64,000 nucleotides of DNA from a virus. The position numbers were made by a program, and so were the translations under genes. Shown piece after piece: positions 20,259-29,154 of the stretch. The notes under the pieces are model-generated. The model was not told the origin of the DNA. It worked only from the letters and a program-made list of their open reading frames with translations, and searched no databases. The stretch lies in IMG/VR virus record IMGVR_UViG_3300047560_002175, positions 107,593 to 171,592 of that record. One strand, 5' to 3'. The stretch's first letter is position 1. Each line of letters starts with the position of its first letter.

Positions 20259-20545
20259 TAGGTTATAATACCAGTTGTTGCTTTAGTATAAGAACTTGCT
20301 GATTCTTTTTCAGTTGGTTCCATTACTACTACAGTAGATGCAGCAATTTTAACTACTTTATCAGGATCAACTGTAAACAAGTATGGTGCCATTCCAATAC
20401 CTGATTGTGTATTAGCTAACACACGAGGTTTTGAAACTTTAATATATTTGTCTGTTTCTTCAACCAATGAGGCTAATAGTTCTTCACCAGAAGTTAATTT
20501 AATTGTAACTACATCACCTACTGAAACGCCTTTATCTATAATCAT
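20258..20545 (-). CDS. Putative Sm-like (Hfq-fold) small protein
   Basis: 95 residues. The first 75 residues read as five beta strands (GDVVTIKLTSGEELLASLVEET, YIKVSKPRVLA, MAPYLFTVDPDKVVKI), the pattern of small Sm/LSm barrels including a GEELxxxL strand turn. The Ser/Thr-rich C-terminus is probably flexible. Similar proteins occur in T4-like aquatic phages. It overlaps the glutaredoxin gene by 4 bases (ATGA). The fold is inferred; the ligand is unknown. Confidence 0.65.
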   Translation of the reverse strand: MIIDKGVSVGDVVTIKLTSGEELLASLVEETDKYIKVSKPRVLANTQSGIGMAPYLFTVDPDKVVKIAASTVVVMEPTEKESASSYTKATTGIIT

Positions 20546-20775
20546 ACTTTACCTTTTAAATAATTTTGTAATTCTGAAAAACCACCTACATATTGACCAT
20601 CAATTTTAATTTGTGGTACTGAACGTGCAGCTGGTACTTCTTCTAATAAATGTTCTTTTGTCCATCCGCCATCTGACAGATTTCTTTCTTCAAACTTAAT
20701 GTTTTTCATTAGTAACAAGTTCTTAGCTTGTGTACATTGCGGGCACTGGTCCTTGCTCCATATAATTGCTGTCAT
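20542..20775 (-). CDS. Glutaredoxin
   Basis: 77 residues with the thioredoxin-fold dithiol CPQC near residue 11, then LLLMKNIKFEERNL, the cis-Pro segment SVPQIKIDGQYVGGF and a final helix. This is the size of a phage glutaredoxin (NrdC/NrdH type) that re-reduces ribonucleotide reductase. It is encoded in the same operon as NrdA and NrdB, which supports that role. Confidence 0.92.
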   Translation of the reverse strand: MTAIIWSKDQCPQCTQAKNLLLMKNIKFEERNLSDGGWTKEHLLEEVPAARSVPQIKIDGQYVGGFSELQNYLKGKV

Positions 20776-21320
20776 TAAAAACTATCCATAATCTTTTGTA
20801 ATCTATGCCATTCATCCATTTCTTTTTCTTTGTTAGCATTGCGGTAGTTTATGTATTCATCTGCGTACGGCGAAGCCGGCATTGGTTCTAAATTAGGTTT
20901 TGGATTTCCTGTAATACTGCAAACTGGTGCGTTTATCTTAGTTAACATATAATTACGAATTTTATCTGCAATAGTTTTTGATCGCGGTTTTTCAAAAAAC
21001 TCAGCAACTGCACATAAAAACTTTACAGTACGGCATTCGTATTTTTGTTCAACTGCTTTTACGTGTTCGCTGATAATTTTCATATCATGTACTATTGCTC
21101 GATAATCCTCATCTGTTGATGTACGCAGTCTAACCAGTCGATCTTGACCTTCTTTTAATGTTATTTTTAACACTCTTATTCTTTCAGCCGGATTAATATA
21201 CGAGTTATACCGGCTATTTGGATCAGCTTTGTCTGATTGACTTGGATTTTCAAGATCAGATATCTCTTGTTTTACTTTTTCAATTCTATCTTCTAATTTT
21301 TTTATTAAATGTGTTGTCAT
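20775..21320 (-). CDS. Hypothetical coiled-coil protein
   Basis: 181 residues. Residues 1-85 are strongly heptad-like (LIKKLEDRIEKVKQEISDLE, ERIRVLKITLKEGQDRLVRL), so a coiled coil is likely. The centre holds RTVKFLCAVAEFFEKPRSKT and the C-terminal part is helical and charged. It overlaps its neighbours by 1 and 4 bases in the nrd operon. No catalytic motif seen; not a family I can name. Confidence 0.7.
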   Translation of the reverse strand: MTTHLIKKLEDRIEKVKQEISDLENPSQSDKADPNSRYNSYINPAERIRVLKITLKEGQDRLVRLRTSTDEDYRAIVHDMKIISEHVKAVEQKYECRTVKFLCAVAEFFEKPRSKTIADKIRNYMLTKINAPVCSITGNPKPNLEPMPASPYADEYINYRNANKEKEMDEWHRLQKIMDSF

Positions 21321-21490
21321 TTTAAAAAGTCCTTATGTGGGTTAGACCAATCGATCAATGATATCTTTTTCATCATATCATCTATTGCTTGTTGTTGGCT
21401 ATTGATCGCTGCTTTAGTTAGTTCAGTGTACCTAGATGCTCTAGCGCACCTATACTTACGGCTTTTCTTCAAAAATCTGTCTGAGCGCAT
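21317..21490 (-). CDS. Small basic hypothetical protein (57 aa)
   Basis: A 57-codon gene starting MRSDRFLKKSRKYRC, with a helical middle (TELTKAAINSQQQAIDDMMKK) and the end WSNPHKDFLK. Its stop overlaps the next ATG by ATGA at 21317-21320 and its start lies within the end of the 21456-21650 gene, so it fills an otherwise empty operon gap with the expected coupling. AGGAGG lies about 12 bases upstream. Function unknown. Confidence 0.6.
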   Translation of the reverse strand: MRSDRFLKKSRKYRCARASRYTELTKAAINSQQQAIDDMMKKISLIDWSNPHKDFLK

Positions 21491-21650
21491 TCTTCATGGC
21501 CTCCTGTTCTTTTTCAGTCCATAAACCAGCTGATGGAGTTTTTCCTTCTTTAACCATTGCGCAAGGGCATACAGGATCATTGCCCTGCGGTCCCATGCAT
21601 GCACAAATCTTAAGATCTTTGTATTCGTTATAAGGCTGGTAGTTCGTCAT
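21456..21650 (-). CDS. Cys-rich small hypothetical protein
   Basis: 64 residues with four cysteines in two closely placed groups (KICACMGPQG, PVCPCAM), which suggests a small metal site or redox motif, followed by a helix (TEKEQEAMKNALRQIFEEKP). It overlaps the end of nrdB by 23 bases. The position between nrdB and glutaredoxin suggests a link with nucleotide reduction, but this is inference. Confidence 0.65.
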   Translation of the reverse strand: MTNYQPYNEYKDLKICACMGPQGNDPVCPCAMVKEGKTPSAGLWTEKEQEAMKNALRQIFEEKP

Positions 21651-22722
21651 AATTTAATTCATCCGACATTACACCTACTACATAGTTGACACTTTCAGAT
21701 TCTTGTAAAGCAGTTTGCTTTTTACTCGGATCACTATGCTTGTTAAACCATGGAATAGGAGTTGATTTAGGTGCATGTTCACGATACTTAATGCCAACTT
21801 CTTTTAAAGCGTGTGCAGCAGTATAGTCAACAAATTCTTTTAAGATGTTAGCGTTAAGTCCAATTACTGGTCCTTTTAAGAATAAGTAATCTGCCCATTC
21901 TTTTTCTTCGCGAATAACATCTAAGTACATATTATACACTAATTCCTCGCATTCTGCTTTAATTTCGGCAAAACGCGGGTCATCTTTTATTACCAAATTA
22001 ATCATGTAAGCAGTCCACTCTTTATGCAATAATTCATCTTGTAATATAAGTGCAATAATGTTACCATTACCGATGAACAGTTTATTTTCAACCATTGCTA
22101 AACTGGTAGCAAACGACACCATAAATCTTAATGATTCTAATGCGTAGCTGGCATGTAGCGCAAGCCAGATAGCTTTAATGTGTTCTCTTTCAGGTACATA
22201 AATGCTAAGTTCGCATTTGCAATTGATTATATGTAATTCATTATAGTATCTACCAACACTACTTGCCATATCAACAATTGGTTTAGTATCATGGATAGTG
22301 TTAAATATCTCTTTTGGGACATTATAGATATTACGAATAATATGACTATAACTACGACTATGAATATTTGATTCAAAAAAGCCCCAGTTAAGCATTAGTA
22401 GTTCTGCTTCAGGTACACTAACTACAGGTGTAAACACTTGTGTAGGACCTCGTCCTTGTAAACTGTCTAATGCAGTTTGTCTTAATAAGTTACTAGTGAA
22501 AATATGTTTAACTGCATCACTAGCATCTTTAAAATCATTAGCGTCTTTGCTTAATGAGATTTCTTCTGGAGTCCAAAAGAAACCTCTAGCAGTTTGCTCA
22601 TATTTTTGAATTTTTGGATAGCGAACTTCTTCAAATCTTTGAATGGTAACTGTCCCGTCTAGAAACAATTTTCTAGACAGGTAGTTAGTTTGTTCGCTTA
22701 GATTATATTGTTCATCACTCAT
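21628..22722 (-). CDS. nrdB: Ribonucleotide reductase class Ia, beta subunit
   Basis: 364 residues, normal length. Diiron ligands can be placed by comparison with E. coli NrdB: Asp in RQTALDSLQG, Glu and His in FFESNIHSRSY with the radical Tyr four residues after the His, Glu in YALESLRF, and Glu/His in DELLHKEW. NrdB holds the tyrosyl radical that NrdA uses to reduce ribonucleotides, feeding phage DNA synthesis. The C-terminal tail (MSDELNYDELPAL) would dock to NrdA. Confidence 0.96.
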   Translation of the reverse strand: MSDEQYNLSEQTNYLSRKLFLDGTVTIQRFEEVRYPKIQKYEQTARGFFWTPEEISLSKDANDFKDASDAVKHIFTSNLLRQTALDSLQGRGPTQVFTPVVSVPEAELLMLNWGFFESNIHSRSYSHIIRNIYNVPKEIFNTIHDTKPIVDMASSVGRYYNELHIINCKCELSIYVPEREHIKAIWLALHASYALESLRFMVSFATSLAMVENKLFIGNGNIIALILQDELLHKEWTAYMINLVIKDDPRFAEIKAECEELVYNMYLDVIREEKEWADYLFLKGPVIGLNANILKEFVDYTAAHALKEVGIKYREHAPKSTPIPWFNKHSDPSKKQTALQESESVNYVVGVMSDELNYDELPAL

Positions 22723-22724
22723 TA

Positions 22725-22982
22725 TTACACCGATTCGTTAGGTACAACTGTAAATTCAGGAGGAGGAATTTCATCTCCTGAATAATTTATACATAACCCT
22801 TGTTCTTTATCGATATATACACTTAAAACATCATCTGCACTTAACGCGGCTAAAACCATAGGTTTAGCTTCTTCTTCAATTATAAAATTATCAGGAACTC
22901 CCCATAATTTTAATTTTTCATTAAGGCGTTCATTTAACAGTTCGTCGTTAGTGAATTCTTTAATTGCAACTTCGTTAGTCAT
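22725..22982 (-). CDS. Hypothetical protein between nrdB and the SOD gene
   Basis: 85 acidic residues starting MTNEVAIKEFTNDELLNERL, with a helical first half and a strand-rich second half (VLSVYIDKEQGLCINYSG, PPPEFTVVPNESV). Overlaps the upstream gene by 8 bases and nearly touches nrdB. No known domain recognised. Confidence 0.65.
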   Translation of the reverse strand: MTNEVAIKEFTNDELLNERLNEKLKLWGVPDNFIIEEEAKPMVLAALSADDVLSVYIDKEQGLCINYSGDEIPPPEFTVVPNESV

Positions 22983-23166
22983 TTATAATCCTTATTGTAC
23001 TTGTTTCATCTAATGCATACCACGCACTTTCAAAATATTTCGTTATGTCATTTAATGTTTCTTCTGGCATACGCATTACCCATTCGTTTGTTTCAGCATC
23101 ATGTTTAAGTGGTAATTCGATTTTTAAATTATGCCGCATTGATACTACTAATTTTTTATCTTTCAT
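22975..23166 (-). CDS. Small hypothetical protein (63 aa)
   Basis: The ATG at 23166 overlaps the SOD stop by ATGA, so MKDKKLVVSMRHNLKIELPL is the likely start rather than the upstream extension inside the SOD gene. Two amphipathic strands are followed by a helix (ETLNDITKYFESAWYALDET). Unknown function. Confidence 0.6.
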   Translation of the reverse strand: MKDKKLVVSMRHNLKIELPLKHDAETNEWVMRMPEETLNDITKYFESAWYALDETSTIRIIND

Positions 23167-23711
23167 AACGTTTTGTTTACCTGTTCCCAGTTTATTATTT
23201 TCCATTGATTTTCTAAATACTTTTGTTTATCTGATTGATAGTCTAGTGCCCATGCATGTTCCCACCAGTCAACTAATAATACAATGTCTTTTTTAATAGC
23301 ATGGTTAGTTATAGTTTTAATTTGTCCATTTTTAGCAAGATAGACCCAACCACTTCCTTGTATGCCCATTGCTACTTTTAAAAACTCTTCTTTGAATTTA
23401 TCAAAGGTTTTATAATGGGTTTCAATGAGCTCAAGTGCCTTGCCAACTGGCTTGTTTAGTTTACCAGTTGACTCTTGATATTGCTGGAACAAAATGTTGT
23501 GTAAAAATACACCTGCTTCGTTAAACACCGGATCACCTTCACCTGCATTATACCGTTTTGCGTATGTTTTAGCAAGATGTTCGTAATGGTAATCTAATGT
23601 TTCTTTTGATATAGCAGGACTTAACTCATTCATCCCGTATGGCAGGGCATCTATTTTTAAAGATGCCGGTCTACCTTCAGTTATAAATTGTTTAATGAAG
23701 CTATAACTCAT
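23163..23711 (-). CDS. Iron/manganese superoxide dismutase
   Basis: 182 residues. Fe/Mn-SOD signatures: helix with TLDYHYEHLAKTY (first metal His), FLHNILF (second His), GIQGSGWVYLAKNG, and DWWEHAWALDY, which carries the third and fourth ligands Asp and His. The N-terminus (LPYGMNELSPAIS) matches the family. The enzyme converts superoxide to peroxide and oxygen; iron versus manganese cannot be read from sequence alone. It is translationally coupled to nrdA (ATGA at 23708-23711), placing superoxide protection in the ribonucleotide-reductase operon. The start at 23711 is chosen over an upstream in-frame codon for this reason. Confidence 0.93.
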   Translation of the reverse strand: MSYSFIKQFITEGRPASLKIDALPYGMNELSPAISKETLDYHYEHLAKTYAKRYNAGEGDPVFNEAGVFLHNILFQQYQESTGKLNKPVGKALELIETHYKTFDKFKEEFLKVAMGIQGSGWVYLAKNGQIKTITNHAIKKDIVLLVDWWEHAWALDYQSDKQKYLENQWKIINWEQVNKTL

Positions 23712-26023
23712 AGCTTGCAAGCCTCGCATGATTCATCTTCTTCTTCAATAATTGCACTAGGTAAATCAATTTCAACTTCTTCTTTGCTACCAGTTTTGTC
23801 AATTAAACTATAGTAGAATGTCTTAATACCCCAATAGTGCCCTAACATTAAGTTTTTAGCAATTAGTGTAGTTGGTATCTTTCTACCTGGAAAGTGTTTT
23901 GGAGAATAGAATGTATCAGTACTAATTGATTGATCAATGTATGCAGCTAATACAGCCGCAGTTTTCAAATAACCAACACAATCAGTTTGTTCCCACATAA
24001 GTTGATATTTGTTTTTCAATTTATGATACTCAGGAACTACTTGTGTAAGTGAACCAGCTTTTGATTCTTTAGTTTGAATAAGCTGCATAGGCATTGCAAT
24101 ACCATTTGTAGAATTGATCACAACACTTGAACTTTCAACTGGAGCAATAGCACCTACTGTAGCATTTCTTACACCATATTGTTTCATTTCAGTACGTAGT
24201 GTTTCCCATGGTAATTCTGGAGTAAAGTCAGTTAAGTCATTAGCACCGTCTGCACGTAATTCCCATGGAAAGATACCTTGGCCATAACGTGTTTCTGCAC
24301 TATGTCTGCAAGGACCACGTTCTTTAGCTAATTCAACTGACATTTCAGTTAAGTAGAAAGTTTGGTGTTCAATCCAGCTTTTAACTTCTGCCAATGCATC
24401 AGCATCTCCGTATTTAAAGTTACGTTTTGCATGCCAATATGCTAAGTTAGTAATACCAATACCTAACGGTCGTATTTCTTGATTGCTTTCATAACTATGT
24501 ACAGACAAGAAATCTTGATAATCTAAGATATTGTTTAAGCTGCGATGTAAAATACGGCAAGCTCTGCGCATATCTTCTGGATTACGGAATGCTCCCCAGT
24601 TCATAGACCCCAACGTACACAACGCTATGCGTCCACTTGGATCATCCAATCGTTTAAATGCTTTTGTGGGGAGCAATATTTCTTGACATAAGTTACTTTG
24701 GTAAATTGTGTGAAAGTACGGATCAAATGGTCCTTGCTTGATTACATTGTCAATGAACACTAAGTAAATACGGCCAGTGTCAGTGCGTTCTTTTAAGAGA
24801 CCACCTTTGAACACCTCCTCGGCTGACATAGTTTTCTTCCGTAGCGTTTTATCTTGCTCATACTGGGTGTAGAGCTTTTCGAACAATAATGTATCAGTGT
24901 AAAACGCTTCATATAAGTCTGGTACTTCATTAGGATCAAAAAATGTTATGTTTTCTTTGTTTTTGAACCTACGCCAAAAGAATGCGTTTAATACAACGCT
25001 GTAATCTAAATGACGCACTCGTGTTTCATCTGTTCCTTGATTGTTTTTAAGTACGATCAAGTCATCAAATTGATAATGCCAAATTGGAAATGTTATAGTT
25101 GCGCTTGCATTGCGTATGCCGCCTTGCGAGCAACTGCGTAAATCTCCAAACCATTTCTTTAAAAATGGAATCATTCCAGTATGCATGATTTCGCCACCGC
25201 GAATTGGGGAGCCCAAGGGGCGTAGTCGACCAATTTCTAATCCAATCCCCGCACGTTTACTGGCATATTTTGCCATCATTTCACCGCTTGCAAAAATAGA
25301 GTCAAGATCATCATCACTACGAATAAGTACGCAGGAGCTAAACTGTTTAGTTGGTGTGCCAAGCCCAGCAAGAACGGGTGTAGCAAGAGTAAATAAGCCA
25401 TCGGATGCAGCATTATAATATTCCTTAATATATTTCATTCTCGCAGTAGCAGGTTCTTCTTTATGGAAGACTGTTGCAGCAGCAATCATATATCTTACTT
25501 GTGGAGTTTCGTAAATATCTTTAGTAGCACGATTGCGTACTAAGTATTTTTCGATAAGTTGTTCAATAGCAGCATATGAGTAGGTTTCATCTTTTGAATG
25601 ATCAAGCATGTCATTCATTTTATTCCATTCTTCAACAGAATACCAATCAAGTAATTCTGAAGTGTATAGTCCAACTTCAATATTCTTTTTAACTATTGTA
25701 TATAGATGTGGTGGTTCATATTGACCATAGACATCTTTTCGTAGCATGGACAACCTTTGTTTACCTGCTACATATTGATAATTTGTATGACCTACATCAG
25801 GATTAGCGTCAACATCAATTAAGTTAACAATTGCCCTTAATGTAATTTCGTCAATTTCTTGTGTAGTAATATTATCATAAAATTGTGGTTGGCTTTTGAT
25901 TTCGATCATTGATTGACTAACATCTGCAATTCCACTGCAAATCTTTGCAATTTGAGCTTGCCATTTTTCGATTGTAAGATCGGCACAAATTCCGTTGCGT
26001 TTAATAACTTTTATTTTATTCAT
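23708..26023 (-). CDS. nrdA: Ribonucleotide reductase class Ia, alpha subunit
   Basis: 771 residues, close to E. coli NrdA (761). An N-terminal ATP-cone (IKVIKRNGICADLTIEKWQAQI) suggests allosteric activity control is retained. Active-site residues are present: Cys in FSSCVLI, N-x-C-x-E in NLCQEILLP, the partner Cys in LCTLGSMNW, the Tyr pair in KTFYYSL, and the C-terminal thiol pair in CEACKL that glutaredoxin would reduce. This is the first gene of an operon running through the SOD gene and nrdB to the PqqA-like gene. A CTAAATAC element lies 25 bases upstream. Confidence 0.97.
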   Translation of the reverse strand: MNKIKVIKRNGICADLTIEKWQAQIAKICSGIADVSQSMIEIKSQPQFYDNITTQEIDEITLRAIVNLIDVDANPDVGHTNYQYVAGKQRLSMLRKDVYGQYEPPHLYTIVKKNIEVGLYTSELLDWYSVEEWNKMNDMLDHSKDETYSYAAIEQLIEKYLVRNRATKDIYETPQVRYMIAAATVFHKEEPATARMKYIKEYYNAASDGLFTLATPVLAGLGTPTKQFSSCVLIRSDDDLDSIFASGEMMAKYASKRAGIGLEIGRLRPLGSPIRGGEIMHTGMIPFLKKWFGDLRSCSQGGIRNASATITFPIWHYQFDDLIVLKNNQGTDETRVRHLDYSVVLNAFFWRRFKNKENITFFDPNEVPDLYEAFYTDTLLFEKLYTQYEQDKTLRKKTMSAEEVFKGGLLKERTDTGRIYLVFIDNVIKQGPFDPYFHTIYQSNLCQEILLPTKAFKRLDDPSGRIALCTLGSMNWGAFRNPEDMRRACRILHRSLNNILDYQDFLSVHSYESNQEIRPLGIGITNLAYWHAKRNFKYGDADALAEVKSWIEHQTFYLTEMSVELAKERGPCRHSAETRYGQGIFPWELRADGANDLTDFTPELPWETLRTEMKQYGVRNATVGAIAPVESSSVVINSTNGIAMPMQLIQTKESKAGSLTQVVPEYHKLKNKYQLMWEQTDCVGYLKTAAVLAAYIDQSISTDTFYSPKHFPGRKIPTTLIAKNLMLGHYWGIKTFYYSLIDKTGSKEEVEIDLPSAIIEEEDESCEACKL

Positions 26024-26047
26024 ATAATTTCACTTCTGGTTAGGATA

Positions 26048-26055
26048 GTATTTAG
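26048..26055 (-). promoter_or_regulatory. Late-promoter-like CTAAATAC before nrdA
   Basis: Minus-strand CTAAATAC, 25 bases upstream of the nrdA ATG. It is unusual to find this element before a nucleotide-metabolism gene, which in T4 is early/middle; it may add late expression to the operon. Confidence 0.45.
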
Positions 26056-26128
26056 TTGGTACTAAACCGATAAAATACAGATTAGATTCCGCCTAAAGAC
26101 CAGTAAAATCAATAAGATTTAATCATTT

Positions 26129-26174
26129 AAAATCAAGTTTATCTCTTATCATTTTTGTAATTATACTTGATTTT
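26129..26174. terminator. Hairpin with 10-bp stem, possible terminator
   Basis: AAAATCAAGT (26129-26138) pairs with ACTTGATTTT (26165-26174) around a 26-base loop, between the tail-spike stop (26200) and nrdA. The longer T run is on the plus strand although no plus-strand gene precedes it, so its role for the minus-strand spike transcript is uncertain. The rest of the 26024-26199 gap shows only the late element. Confidence 0.35.
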
Positions 26175-26199
26175 TTCTAATAAGTCTATCGATTTGGCA

Positions 26200-27786
26200 T
26201 TATGATATAGCTGAATATTTGTATGTAAATATACCCGAATCAGCTGTATATGTATTAAGGTAATTTAATGATATATTGTTATTTAGAACAGAAGCACTAA
26301 ATTCCAATAATGTACTATTACTAGTTGTTCCAGTACAAGTGTAATCATCAACAACAGATAACGTTAATGATGTAGGATTTGGCGGAACATATATTGTAAT
26401 AGTTCCTTGTCTGTTAAGATGATTACTTTTATAGGAGTAATCGATTGTGTATGTAACATCCCATGATCCAATTGAACCTCCTTCTGAATCAGTTGGAATT
26501 GGGAATCTAACTAATGATGTAGAAACCCCTACTACTGAAATAGTAGTATTAACTGTGTTTGTGCTGTACTCAACATGTCCTACTGCTACTGGGATAAATC
26601 TTGGTAAGGACAAAGATGTACTCGCCATTGCAATAGCTCTTGATGATCTTAAATTTACAATTGAATTACCAACATCGTTAAAGTAAATTTGTGGATAATA
26701 CGGCATTGTGTCTAAACCACCGACATGCTTCATTGATACATTGGCAATTGAGTTGTTAGATCCGTTATCTATAAACACACCTTGTTTAGTAATATCAGTA
26801 AACGTAGCATTTGTAATCTGTGTATTAAATGGTCCATTTGTACTTAAACCATTTCCTAAATTAACTGCAAAGTTACATATTGAAACTGTTAAATTAGTAA
26901 ATGTGTTATTTGATGCACCAACATCACCGTAAACTCCTGAATGATAGTTATTAATGGTAATATTGTTGAATACGTTATTAGATGAATTTTTTAGGTAAAC
27001 TCCATTATGATCATTAAAGAAACCTGCAGTCCAACTTCCTGACATTTTTAAATCTTCAAATTTACTATCAGATACATTTGTAGCATTTATACCAGCATTA
27101 GTACCATTTGGTGATTTAAGCGTCATCCCTTGAATTGTAATAAATCTTGGGTTATTTGGTGATTCAAGTGAATCAACATCTGATACAAATCTAAATACGT
27201 CACTAGTATGTATATTTTGAATGATTGTTTTATCTATTCCTGCACCTATGATTGTTGTATAACTTGGTAATACAAGTGCATTAGTAATTTTATAAATACC
27301 AGCTGGCAAACGAAGAGTTACACGAGTTGAAATTCCATCGGCAGTGTTAAGGAATGATTTATTAGCAATTGGATTTGAAAACAATTGGTTAATTGCACGT
27401 TGTAGTAATGGAGTGTTATCAACTAACCCATCCCCAACTGCACCAAAGTCAGCAGCCGATATTGAGTCATCAAGTTTTGATTGTATTGTTCTTGAAATAG
27501 GAAATGCTGCAGACGGACCAGTTACGATTGGTGATCCTGCTGTTGCTCTATATGTATAAGGTAATAGAGAAATTAAGTTACCAGTAGTAGATGATATATC
27601 GCGTGAGGTTAATATTTTAGTTTTACCTATATAAGGTGCACCTTCTGCAATAGATCCGTTGCCAATGAACAACTCTTGTGTATCAATTGCCCATCCCATT
27701 TCGCCAGACGCTAGTTGCGGAAATCCAGTTTCGCTATTAGCTTTACCTCGACGTATTTGAATTTTTGAAACTTGGTAAACTGCCAT
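26200..27786 (-). CDS. Beta-helix tail-spike/fibre protein (pectate-lyase-like fold)
   Basis: 528 residues. Residues 1-50 (IQIRRGKANSETGFPQLASGEMGWAIDTQELFIGNG) form an Mtd_N-like fibre attachment domain related to that of the 14122-15336 fibre. Near residue 112 ADFGAVGDGLVDNTPLLQRAI is the hallmark of pectate_lyase_3 beta-helix proteins. Residues 150-370 hold parallel beta-helix coils (YKITNALVLPSYTTIIGAG, then repeated NN/FxN turns). Such spikes bind or cut surface polysaccharide. I cannot identify catalytic residues. The C-terminal 150 residues are a beta-rich cap. Confidence 0.85.
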   Translation of the reverse strand: MAVYQVSKIQIRRGKANSETGFPQLASGEMGWAIDTQELFIGNGSIAEGAPYIGKTKILTSRDISSTTGNLISLLPYTYRATAGSPIVTGPSAAFPISRTIQSKLDDSISAADFGAVGDGLVDNTPLLQRAINQLFSNPIANKSFLNTADGISTRVTLRLPAGIYKITNALVLPSYTTIIGAGIDKTIIQNIHTSDVFRFVSDVDSLESPNNPRFITIQGMTLKSPNGTNAGINATNVSDSKFEDLKMSGSWTAGFFNDHNGVYLKNSSNNVFNNITINNYHSGVYGDVGASNNTFTNLTVSICNFAVNLGNGLSTNGPFNTQITNATFTDITKQGVFIDNGSNNSIANVSMKHVGGLDTMPYYPQIYFNDVGNSIVNLRSSRAIAMASTSLSLPRFIPVAVGHVEYSTNTVNTTISVVGVSTSLVRFPIPTDSEGGSIGSWDVTYTIDYSYKSNHLNRQGTITIYVPPNPTSLTLSVVDDYTCTGTTSNSTLLEFSASVLNNNISLNYLNTYTADSGIFTYKYSAIS

Positions 27787-27807
27787 ATAATATATCCTCT
27801 TGTTCTA

Positions 27808-27815
27808 TATTTATG
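27808..27815 (-). promoter_or_regulatory. T4-type late promoter element CATAAATA
   Basis: Minus-strand CATAAATA (then TA) 22 bases upstream of the tail-spike ATG at 27786, followed by AGAGGATATATT as a ribosome-binding region. Confidence 0.55.
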
Positions 27816-27828
27816 ACATTTTAGACAT

Positions 27829-27852
27829 AAAAAAGCCCTGTTTACCAGGGCT
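27829..27852 (-). terminator. Rho-independent terminator after the 184-aa virion gene
   Basis: On the minus strand AGCCCTG, 5-base loop, CAGGGCT, then a run of T. It lies 6 bases after the stop of the 27858-28412 gene. Confidence 0.9.
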
Positions 27853-27857
27853 AATTA

Positions 27858-28412
27858 TTAAGCTATTGTTAATGTAGTAGCTGATGCTACAGTTGATGTA
27901 GATAAATCGAAAGTTATTGTGAATACAGTTGCAGTTGTATAGCCAGTAGTTACAGGTGATGAAAGTGTTAAACTAGTTCCTGGAGTAACTGAAGAAACAG
28001 TAGTTCCTGTAGCAATACCTGGTCCTGTAACAGTTGCACCAACCATAACTGCAAGTGCAGAAACTGTAGTTAATGTTGAATTACTTGTTGTACCTAAGAT
28101 ATCAGCACCACTAATTCTACGAATACGTGTTTGTAATTCTGTTGCATCATTAATTGATTTATCCATAACTACGTGAATTAAGCCAGTTGATGCAGCAGGT
28201 GCATAGTAAATAAGTGGATTAATTTCTTTAATTATAGTTTCGTATAAACCATTAGGGTGTTGAGTAGTTGAATCAATATAGCTATCTTGTGCTTGTAGAT
28301 CAATTGCAGTAGCACCCGTTTTTACTGTAATCAAATATGCATTTGCATTAGGTGTGTATATGGTTCCTGTTTTTGCAACAGAACCGTTTACTCTAGTAAT
28401 TGTTTGAGTCAT
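27858..28412 (-). CDS. Virion-type beta protein (184 aa)
   Basis: Begins MTQTITRVNGSVAKTGTIYTPNANAYLITV. The first 100 residues look globular (YYAPAASTGLIHVVMD), with a C-terminal Ser/Thr/Val-rich segment of the same style as the 1,021-aa virion protein (VGATVTGPGIATGTTVSSV). It has its own late-type promoter and terminator, so it is a single-gene unit, suggesting an abundant virion component. The exact role is unknown. Confidence 0.7.
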   Translation of the reverse strand: MTQTITRVNGSVAKTGTIYTPNANAYLITVKTGATAIDLQAQDSYIDSTTQHPNGLYETIIKEINPLIYYAPAASTGLIHVVMDKSINDATELQTRIRRISGADILGTTSNSTLTTVSALAVMVGATVTGPGIATGTTVSSVTPGTSLTLSSPVTTGYTTATVFTITFDLSTSTVASATTLTIA

Positions 28413-28430
28413 TATAAATCTCCGTTTGTT

Positions 28431-28438
28431 GTATTTAT
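28431..28438 (-). promoter_or_regulatory. T4-type late promoter element ATAAATAC
   Basis: Minus-strand TGATAAATAC, 19 bases before the ATG at 28412. It overlaps the stop codon of the upstream nuclease gene, as also seen at 620-627 and 30531-30538. Confidence 0.6.
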
Positions 28439-29154
28439 CAGTTCATACTGTAATATTGGTCCACGCGATCCCACCATAAATTAACATACTTGTGGAAATC
28501 AGAACCTTCTAATATAAATTCCTGATACGACGGTTCTCCCCAAATACATGTTGCTAGTTCTGGTGGTTTAACACAAATTAATACAACACCTTTTTCTATA
28601 TTAGTTTCATGTATCTTATTATGTGCAGTAGCATAGGCAGCTAATTGTAGAAAGTAGTCCTCAATGTACTCTCTTTTTTTAGGTTTGTTAGATTGTTTAT
28701 AATCAAGAATTGACGGAACGCCTAAATGCAAACCAACTGCGTCAGTTGTACCTGCATATAGTTCTGGATAGTAAAGAGCAACTTCATTACCCCATACTTC
28801 ATTTACATTCTTTAATCCGTTTTCAATAATGTGTTTAGCCATTTTGTGACTTTGATGACTATATGGATTAGAACCTGGTTCTTTTAGAAATCCTTGTTCT
28901 ACGTAATCCTCAAGAAACTTGTGCATTCTAGTGCCGCGTCCAGCAGCTTCTGTGGTTATTTGTTGTGCTTTTTCATGGCCGACCCAATTGCGCCATGCTT
29001 GTAAAGCAGCTTTGTCTTTTTCTGGTTTGGTTTCAGAAAGAATAGTGGTTACGGAAGGGACTTTTGAACCGTCTGGGCAAGAATAAAGTCTCTTGCCCTC
29101 TACGGATTGTCGGTTTATTGGTATATATTGATATCGTTCTGTAAGTAGTTTCAT
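28438..29154 (-). CDS. PD-(D/E)XK-family exonuclease
   Basis: 238 residues. The core matches RecB/Cas4-like nucleases: VPSVTTIL near residue 33, a conserved Gly-rich helix (AAGRGTRMHKFLEDYV), Glu in NEVALYYPELYAGTTDAVG, the catalytic pair in SILDYKQSNKPKK (D and K), and YIEDYFLQLAAYA, the conserved Gln-Tyr helix. The arrangement resembles the mitochondrial MGME1-type exonucleases seen in T4-like aquatic phages. It probably processes phage or host DNA. Encoded among virion genes. Confidence 0.85.
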   Translation of the reverse strand: MKLLTERYQYIPINRQSVEGKRLYSCPDGSKVPSVTTILSETKPEKDKAALQAWRNWVGHEKAQQITTEAAGRGTRMHKFLEDYVEQGFLKEPGSNPYSHQSHKMAKHIIENGLKNVNEVWGNEVALYYPELYAGTTDAVGLHLGVPSILDYKQSNKPKKREYIEDYFLQLAAYATAHNKIHETNIEKGVVLICVKPPELATCIWGEPSYQEFILEGSDFHKYVNLWWDRVDQYYSMN

